Notes under the pieces: model-generated
Seen by the model: only the letters and a program-made list of their open reading frames with translations
What the model was told of the DNA's origin: nothing
Databases searched by the model: none
In this document: piece by piece, positions 56,563-64,000 of the stretch
Numbering within the stretch: the stretch's first letter is position 1
Layout of the letters: each line of letters starts with the position of its first letter
Origin: Eunapius fragilis
Taxonomy: Eukaryota > Porifera > Demospongiae > Spongillida > Spongillidae
Reading direction: 5' to 3'
Assembly (NCBI GenBank): GCA_963681505.1
Contig: OY811973.1
Coordinates: forward strand, 6,736,673 to 6,800,672
Length of the DNA stretch: 64,000 nucleotides
Program-made: the position numbers and the translations under genes

Positions 56563-58730
56563 TGCAGCAAGCATTCCTTTACCAACTTCCATATGTTCCT
56601 CTCTCAGAGACTTAGTCAATCTCCTGTCAACGGGCAAGGTACCCACCTCTGTCTCTACATTTCTGGCTGGCGGCAGTTTGACTGCCCTGAACAAATCCAC
56701 TCCCTGACATCAGACCTATTGCTGTTGGGGAAGCATTGAGGAGGCTAACTGGGAAGTGCTTGTGTTCTTTGATAAAGTACAAGGCCTCAGAATTTTTTCA
56801 GCCTCTTCAGTTTGGAGTTGCTTGTGCTTCAGGCTCTGAGAAGGTTGTACATGGCCTCAGGGCATGCATAGATAAGCACAGGGAAGATGATGATTTTGCA
56901 GTAGTAAAGGTGGACATGCACAATGCTTTTAATTTGGTCTCCAGACAGGCCATTCTAGATTAATGCACTCTCCATTTCCCTGAGCTTTTACCTTGGTCCA
57001 CATGGTGCTATGCTGCTCATCCCTTGCTGTGGCACCCCATGGGTCGCATCTTCTCAGAAACAGGTGTCCAACAAGGTTACCCCCTGGGCCCCCTGCTCTT
57101 TGCACTGGTTCTGCAGAGGATCTTAAATGCCATTGATGCTGATGATGACTGTATCCACATCCTATATCAAGCCTGGTACCTCGACGATGGAACCTTAGCC
57201 GGCAAGAAATCTGCTATCCTTCGTGCTCTTTCTCTGTTGGATTCTATTGATCCATCCCTTGGGATTTTTTATAAATATGTCCAAATGTGAGTTGTTTTGT
57301 AAAGGTGACACCAGTGAGTTTCCCCCATCTATGAAGTCCTCCCATGTACCTCACCTTGACTTACTAGGAGCCCCTAAGGTGACTACCTTTTCTGTGGAAA
57401 GTATGCAGCATCAAAGTGTTCACAGGCCTTGAAGTTGTTATCCAGACTGGTAGAAGTACAGGTTGCCTTGATTCTGCTTCATTTGTGTGGGAGCTACTGT
57501 AAATTAATCCATATGGCTAGAGCTACCCCGTCAAATTTAGTCTCGGAGGCACTTCAGCTGTTTGATGTTGAGGTTAGGCAGTGCTTTGCATAGAGTATAG
57601 CTGTAGAAGTTACGGATCGTGCATGGCAGCAGGCCCAACTGAACCTGAGTCACGGAGGTCTTGGGCTTCGCTCACTCCTCAGCTGCCTATATTGCCTCCC
57701 TTTGTGCTTCCGGCTTTGGTGATGCACAGAATCCACACCTATCTCACACGGTTGATCTCTTCAACAAGCTTGTCTCCCCATCTGAGGTAATCTCTGTGGA
57801 TGCTATCACTACCTTACCCATCCACCAAAGGGAACTGTCAAAGAAACTAGAGGACCACCTGTTCTCTTTGGTGTTGGAAGCATCATCACCTGCCGACAAG
57901 GCTCGGCTGCTCTCTGTGTCAGTACCTTATGCTGCATCCAGGCTACTGGTCACACCTTCTCCTGGCCTCGACCTGCACCTCGACCCTAATGAGCTGCAAA
58001 TTTCCATCCAATGGTGGCTAGGGATAGACACAGCTAGAGGCTCCTCGTGCTCTCTGTGCCCTGGCTTAGCTCTTGACCACCTTGGCAACCACGCTACTAC
58101 CTGTAAACAGGGTGGTGATGTCGTTACCTGCCACAACCATCTGTGTAACATGATTGTTGAGTTTTGCCACCATGCCCATCTAGGAGTGAGAGTAGAGTCA
58201 GGTAGTGGCATTACACCAGACATAAGGCCGTACCCGGCCAGCGGATGTACTAGTCCTCAAATGGGAGAGAGGGAAACATGCTGCCCTTGACATCACAGTG
58301 ACCTCTCTCTTAATCCTTTCTATCCTAACAGCAGCAAGCTTGTCTGAAGGGGCTGCAGCGGAGGAGGCGGAGGCCAGGAAGCATAGAGCAAACGACCCCA
58401 TGTTTTCAGAGCTGGGTTGGGTGTGTACCCCACTTGTGGTTGAGACTTATGGAAACTGGGGTAGGTAAGCCCACTCTACTTTCACTCGCCTAGCTTCTCA
58501 CCTGGCCATCATCACCTCTTCCGACAAAGATAAGGTGCTCACAGATCTATACAGCAGGCTGAACTTCACCCTGGTTCGCGCCATGGCTAGAGCCTTAATG
58601 GCAAGATGTGCTCCCTGGCCTCCAGGATATCTTTTGAATTTTTCTATGTAATGTGTTATATACGTATTATTATTATTAAATCCTAATCATGCCTGTGTTT
58701 ATAATAATAATTATAATAATGTACATGTTC
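56538..58730 (+). pseudogene. 5'-truncated non-LTR reverse transcriptase relic (copy 2)
   Basis: Counterpart of 6250-8444 with identical motifs (VQQGYPLGPLLFALV, YLDDG). The C-terminal part is open over 57661-58290 (209 codons), where copy 1 has a stop at about 7571. It has its own stop near 58467 (GGTAGGTAAG against GGTAGGGAAG). The AT-rich tail reads TTTATAATAATAATTATAAT at about 58699-58720. Confidence 0.7.
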
Positions 58731-59726
58731 GTGTATCCATGCATTCCCTATACATGTTACGTAAATCAATAAAATTTCGCAACTGTACAACGCTTTCTAT
58801 TTAAATCTCGTACTCGTGTTCCATACCGTGATTCTCTAATTAAACCGATTCTGGGGCTCTAGTTATTTTCTTTGCCTCAATGTTATCCATTATGTAGATA
58901 TTCATTGCTGTGCAAATTGAGTGCATGCTTGATTTGCGCCAATGATGTAGGCATACATTAAATAGGACATAGTTCGGTTTTAAATCATTGGCGCGAATCG
59001 TTGTGATCACATGACGCAACAGCAACCATATATAATCGACCCAATTAATAAGCAATCCATCACTGCAATTTTCCACTGTTCCCAGCTACACTATGAGTCT
59101 GGGGAAACTATATTTTACATTTGTCATGGCCAAATCCACACCAGACAGTGAACACATCAAAATTCTATCGTACGCTGACTTGATTGAAAGGTGTATCTCA
59201 TGAGTGACAGTGGAATATATAAACTCGATCAAATATATGTCATCTACAATTAATTTAACACGTTTGTCTGAATAAGAAAGGCTTTTAAGGTTCAGAATGC
59301 TTGCCTTAATCTATTCCTAGTCCACTATTTCCAGTTGAACGTCTCCAATCAAATCCACAAGCTGATCTGAGACAAAACGAATTACAAGTTGGAACCGCCC
59401 CTTCTTGAGAGGAACAGTCTCCAAAATGCCTTCAGAAGGGCCCCAGGGGGAGACAGGGCTAAGTGCAATTAGGAGGAATACAAAAAGTTAATGGGCAGCA
59501 CAACTGATACCACGGGTCCCCAGTCCAAATATCTCCCAGGCCTAAATACCATGGGTCCCCAGTCCAAATATCCCCCTGGCCTACATAAAATGGGTCCCCA
59601 GTCCAAATATCCCCCGGCCTAAATACCATGGGTGCCCAGTCCAAATATCCCCCCCAGCCTAAATACACATCATTATTTCGTTGGTCAGCCATACATACGC
59701 TGGAGTCATTCATGCTGAGGCCCTTG

Positions 59727-59778
<52 letters not shown>

Positions 59779-60811
59779 GTGTGTGTGCATGCATGTATGG
59801 TATGTAGTGTGTGTATTGTGTTGTATATATGTGTGTATTGTACATGTGTGGTATGTGTGACCAACTGAACCCACCACCCACTCTCCAACCCCTCACTCCA
59901 ACCCTCCTCCCATCAATGCAATTGTGCAACACACCTCACAGACAGTTCAGCATCCTGGACATGCCCTGCTCCATGGAGGTGGAAGACTCCATTGGTGAGC
60001 CTTCTACCCAGGGTGTTGGCAAACTTAACCCTCACAGCAACCGGCTTGTACAAATGGAGGGCACCAGTTGGAACTGTTATAGCGATATCAGGTGTCTATG
60101 TGTGATGGCATATGTGTGTGTGTGTGTGTGTGTACTGATAATAACTGACTTGTTAGTTGACCACAACACTCCCATCACCTTAACTCTCATACTTCTGCTC
60201 TTTACTTGACAACACTTCGTAGCTGTTCCGCCATCTCCCTCTATCACAGCCATGGCCACAAACTTCAAGTAGCCTTCTCCCCCACCTATCCAGAGGTAGT
60301 CCTTGGGCTCCACCCCCAACTCACATTCCTTAACTGCACAACAGAGAAACAGCACCCACAACACAATGAAGCATCCGTACTTACCTCACCAGTACTTACC
60401 TCACCAGTACGTATCTCACCAGTAGCTACCTCACCAGTAGCTGTAGCTACCTATCCATGCACACCAGCTAGCTACCTATCCATGTACACACACCCACAGT
60501 TCTTACATTATACTTGTAGTCTAGTTAGAACATGCCATCAAATAAAAGTATATTGATACTCCCAAATAATCACCTGAGGTTATAGCGAAAGGGATCTAGC
60601 ACATATTTTTTCAAGTTTTCAAATTATTTCATTTTCTAAGAGACACCTATGTCCTCTACAACTTCTTTCTTATGCACTTGAAATTAGTCTGTCCATCATG
60701 GTGTTACAGTGGCCTGAATTTGTCATTACGCATACATTTTAATTGAACACATCAACTTTGATACTCTATCCTTGAAAATTTTTATAAATTGCTGCCACGA
60801 TCCCTTAAATA

Positions 60812-60812
60812 C

Positions 60813-60846
<34 letters not shown>
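60812..60846. repeat. (AT)n microsatellite
   Basis: Expanded relative to copy 1 (10527-10542). It lies in a transglutaminase intron. Confidence 0.9.
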
Positions 60847-60848
<2 letters not shown>

Positions 60849-61164
60849 CACCTGATGCACTTTAAAAAGAATCACCACACAAAGCCACACACACACACCA
60901 ACCTTCCCCGGACTCCAAGGTGAGGACATGGTCCAGGCCACACCTCATAGCATGCCCCTGTTCACCAGTGTAGGTGGTGGAATGACCTTTCACCACTAGC
61001 CTGCACCTAGCTGCCTTGGAAGCCATGTTGGTGAGGATGACCTTCACCAGAAAGCCACTCCCAATGATGACATCATCGGACATGACCAAACGGAGAGCTA
61101 TCTCTGTGGTAGCTGAGAGATATGAGCAGACTGCATACCACCATGACTCTTACTAGTTGCCCTC

Positions 61165-61600
61165 CATTACTAAACCCTCTCCACCAGCCATTACTTAACC
61201 CTCTCTCCACCAGCCATTACTTAATCCTCTCTCGATCCACCTACGATTACATAACCTCTACACTAGCCAATACTTAACTCTCTCTCCACCACCCATTACC
61301 CCTCTCTCCACCAGCCATTACTTAACCCTCTCTCTATCAGCCCTTACTTAACCCTCTCTCCACCAGCCATTACTATAACCCTCTCCACCAACCATTACAT
61401 AACTCTCTCCACCAGCCATTACTAAACCCTCTCTCCACCAGCCATTACTTAACCCTCTCTCTACTAACCATTACTTATCCCTGTCTCCACCAGCCATTAC
61501 TTTAAGCCCTCTCCAACAACCATTACTTAACTCTCTTCACCAACCATTACTTAACCCACTCTCCACCAGCGATTTCTCCATCAGCCATTACTCAGCTTGT
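61165..61600. repeat. 26-bp minisatellite, transglutaminase intron (copy 2)
   Basis: Counterpart of 16790-17205 with different unit order and losses. Confidence 0.9.
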
Positions 61601-62274
61601 CTTTAACCCAACAATTCATGCACACTCTTTCAGACTACACACTTACGCAACAGAGGAACACATCCGATGGCTTTATAATCCAAGGTGATGTCCTGATGGG
61701 CCACACCCCCTCCCACAGCTTTCGTACACACCTTCCTGCCGACAAGAGATGGGTCTACGTCTGCAAGGCTCAACCTCTTGTCCCCGTGGAGCAAGTAGGA
61801 GTGCACTGAACCTCCCAGCACACCGGCCACCCTCTCCACGTTGTACTTCATTCCAAGACCCCTCTTCACGGCCAGCTGTGGGGCGGGACCCAGGGGCACG
61901 CCCCTTGCTCCTGGCTCCTCCCACTGGGGTGAGGCATCCAGCACCTGCCAGCCGCCAAAGCCCTTGGGTAGGTCTGGGCGCGCTAGGTAGACCTCATTCA
62001 AAACGTGATACTGCCTGGTAGGTCACATGACAGCCACATATGGATTAGAGGAAGATAGTTACATGTAGATCACAGAAGTGATAGTGGAGATGGTGGAAGG
62101 GATCACACAGACATTAGTGACTAACCAGACAGAAGTAGGACAGGGGACCTCTCTACCATCTTCAGTAAAATACTGAACGATGTTCTTCCCAACGGATGAG
62201 CAGGCAGAGCCATATATGGTAACTGAGCGAGTGGGGATACCTATGGAGCGCAGCACTGTGGGAAGGAAGGTCAG

Positions 62275-62890
62275 ATTAGCTCATCCCCTCACCCCATACC
62301 CTTAGTCCATCCCCACACCCCATACTCTTAGTTCATCCCTCACTCCATATCCTTAGTTCATCCCGTCACCCCGTACCCTTAGTTCATCCCCCCACCCTAT
62401 ACCCTTAGTTCATCCCCTCACCCCATACTCTTAGTTCATCCCCCCACCCCATACCCTTAGTTCATCCCCTCACCCCATACTCTTAGTTCATCCCCCCACC
62501 CCATACCCTTAGTTCATCCCCTCACCCCATACCCTTAGTCCATCCCCACACCCCATACCCTTAGTTCATCCCTCACTCCATACCCTTAGTTCATCCCTCA
62601 CCCCATACCCTTAGTTCATCCCCTCACCCCATACCCTTAGTTCATCCCCTCATCCATACCCTTAGTTCATCCCCTCACCCCATACCCTTAGTTCATCCCC
62701 TCACCCCATACCCTTAGTTCATCCCCTCGCCCCATACCCTTAGTTCATCCCTTCATCCCATACCCTTAGTTCATCCCCTCACCCCATACCCTTAATTCAT
62801 CCCCTCACCCCATACCCTTAGTTCATCCCTCACCCCATACCCTTAGTTCATCCCCTCACCCCATACCCTTAGTTCATCCTCTCACCCATA
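62275..62890. repeat. 26-bp minisatellite, about 23 units (copy 2)
   Basis: Same unit as 17885-19680 but only a third of the length. Confidence 0.95.
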
Positions 62891-62937
62891 CACCATCCCT
62901 TCACTCACATGTGGTCAGTACATCAGAGGACACCCAT

Positions 62938-63155
62938 AGAGGGGGGGAGGGGAGGAGAGAGGGAGGAGGGAGGAGTAAGGGAGGAGGGGAGGAGAGAGGG
63001 AGGAGAGAGGGGGAGGGGAGGAGAGAGGGAGGAGGGAGGAGAGAGGGAGGAGGGGAGGAGAGAGGGAGGGGGGAGGAGAGAGGGAGGAGGGGAGGAGAGA
63101 GGGAGGAGGGGAGGAGAGAGGGGGAGGGGAGGAGAGAGGGAGGAGAGAGGAGTCG
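62938..63155. repeat. Purine-rich tract (copy 2)
   Basis: GGAGGAGAGAGGGA-type units, counterpart of 19726-19962, directly in front of the active-site exon remnant on the gene strand. Confidence 0.95.
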
Positions 63156-63467
63156 ATTAATTGTGAACAACAGAGGCCAATTTCTCACTAGTGTTCCACA
63201 GGTTAAAGATGACAGTGATATCAAAACTCTTCTCCACCACCTTCACATGACCTCCTCTGTCCAAACTGAGCACCACATAATACCTACAGGCAGAAGACAA
63301 TCCCATGGTACCAACTTACAGGTGCACACCCTCCCCTTCCCCATCCCCCCAACCAACCCCACATATCCTATCAATGGTATGCTGAAAACACCACATGCAG
63401 CTGTATTCAGAAATCCACTTACGACTGGGCCACTGTGGTTATCGAACCAATGATAACAGCTTGCCAT

Positions 63468-63503
<36 letters not shown>

Positions 63504-64000
63504 ATAACACATACACACATTCATGAGCACACACCTCCGATGGGGATATCAGCAGGTGTACTAAGCTCCACCCTGATCCTGTTCCCTTCCACCCCGGCTA
63601 CAGCGTCCACTTGGAAGCAGTGGTGCTTCTTCGACTAGCTACGAGCGCCGAGGTTAAATGTGGCCTGAGCAGTGAACTTGGTGCTAGAAGGGAGGCTCTT
63701 CCTCAGGAGGAGGAGGAAGGTGAAGGGATGTCCCCCCCTAACGATGAGGCCACCACCAACATATTGGTCAGTCTGGTGGGCCCGATGATTGAGATAGGTG
63801 TTCAGGTCTACACCAATGAGGGTGTCCATGATGGAGAGGCTCTCCTGGTGGTCATTGCCCCCAACCATGAAGAAGTCCATCAGTGAACTGGGGCCATCCG
63901 TGCTCTCCCTTGTTTGCATCACTGTGACCTACAAAGGAGGTGTGGACTCATCACATAATTCCCCCCCCCCCCCCCCCCCCCCCCATAAGGTGAGCATAGT

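Larger units (their letters stand above)
59317..63922 (-). pseudogene. Transglutaminase, mostly open but with N-terminal stop (copy 2)
   Basis: Exons on the minus strand: 63922-63535, 63283-63189, about 62938-62909 (LWVSSDVLTT), 62255-62126 (GIPTRSV, YFTEDGREV), 62014-61647 (YHVLNEVYLARPDLPKGFGG, VLDASPQ), 61112-60903 (barrel 1, uninterrupted), 60333-60206, 60095-59935 (barrel 2) and 59458-59317 (ending GDVQLEIVD, stop). Phases match from the GIPTRSV exon to the stop. The catalytic His (YHVLNE) and Asp (VLDASPQ) positions are kept. TAG at 63635-63637 interrupts the N-terminal domain, where copy 1 reads TTG, and the active-site Cys is not visible. Either it is a pseudogene, or an inactive transglutaminase-like protein is made from a downstream start. 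Confidence 0.75.
50227..64000. repeat. Large segmental duplication, copy 2
   Basis: This is the counterpart of 1-20800 at an offset of about 50.2 kb. It contains the ankyrin gene 5' exons, the hAT and reverse transcriptase relics and the transglutaminase gene in the same order and orientation. It lacks the BEL/Pao element and shows an intact target site at 61013-61017. It has its own changes: a 74-bp tandem duplication at 53464-53611 and a longer 31-bp minisatellite at 51875-52230. Its right limit lies outside the window. Confidence 0.95.

Noticed and set aside
1..64000. tRNA or rRNA genes
   Set aside because: No cloverleaf with the conserved T-arm or any rRNA core was recognised by eye; a covariance-model scan would be needed to exclude a tRNA or tRNA-derived SINE.

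Overview
The window is metazoan nuclear DNA. Coding blocks are broken by GT-AG introns, and the region holds a transglutaminase family, an ankyrin/coiled-coil/protein-kinase gene, a BEL/Pao LTR retrotransposon, hAT- and pogo-type DNA transposons, a non-LTR reverse transcriptase, foldback MITEs and many mini- and microsatellites. A marine invertebrate, most likely a sponge, fits the kinase architecture and the repeat style, but this is inference from protein character and not from a marker gene.

The largest structure is a duplication. Bases 1-20800 (copy 1) and 50227-64000 (copy 2) are the same sequence with a few percent divergence and the same gene order. Both window edges cut the duplicated unit. 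The offset of about 50.2 kb suggests a tandem repeat of a unit containing one ankyrin-kinase gene and a transglutaminase pair. Two haplotypes assembled end to end would look the same.

Layout by region. 0-2.7 kb: 5' exons of an ankyrin gene on the minus strand, running off the left edge. 4.4-8.4 kb: a hAT transposase relic with a non-LTR reverse transcriptase relic joined to its 3' part. 9.0-20.7 kb: a minus-strand transglutaminase pseudogene carrying a young, complete BEL/Pao element (10714-16647) inside one exon; copy 2 keeps the empty target site. 21.1-22.2 kb: 3' part of a second transglutaminase. 23.2-52.9 kb: a proposed minus-strand gene with a 15-bp first coding exon, near-identical 84-bp ankyrin exons and a 1665-bp exon encoding heptad coiled coil plus a kinase domain. 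Its introns hold two hAT-type elements, a convergent pair of uncharacterised genes (30.8-36.0 kb), a pogo element with terminal repeats and TA flanks (40027-43557), four copies of a palindromic MITE, and local duplications. 52.9-64.0 kb: copy 2 of the hAT/RT relics and the transglutaminase.

Most genes here are mobile-element derived and carry frameshifts or stops. The best-preserved coding regions are the BEL polyprotein (1861 aa, uninterrupted) and the coiled-coil/kinase exon. No rRNA, tRNA or CRISPR array was recognised.
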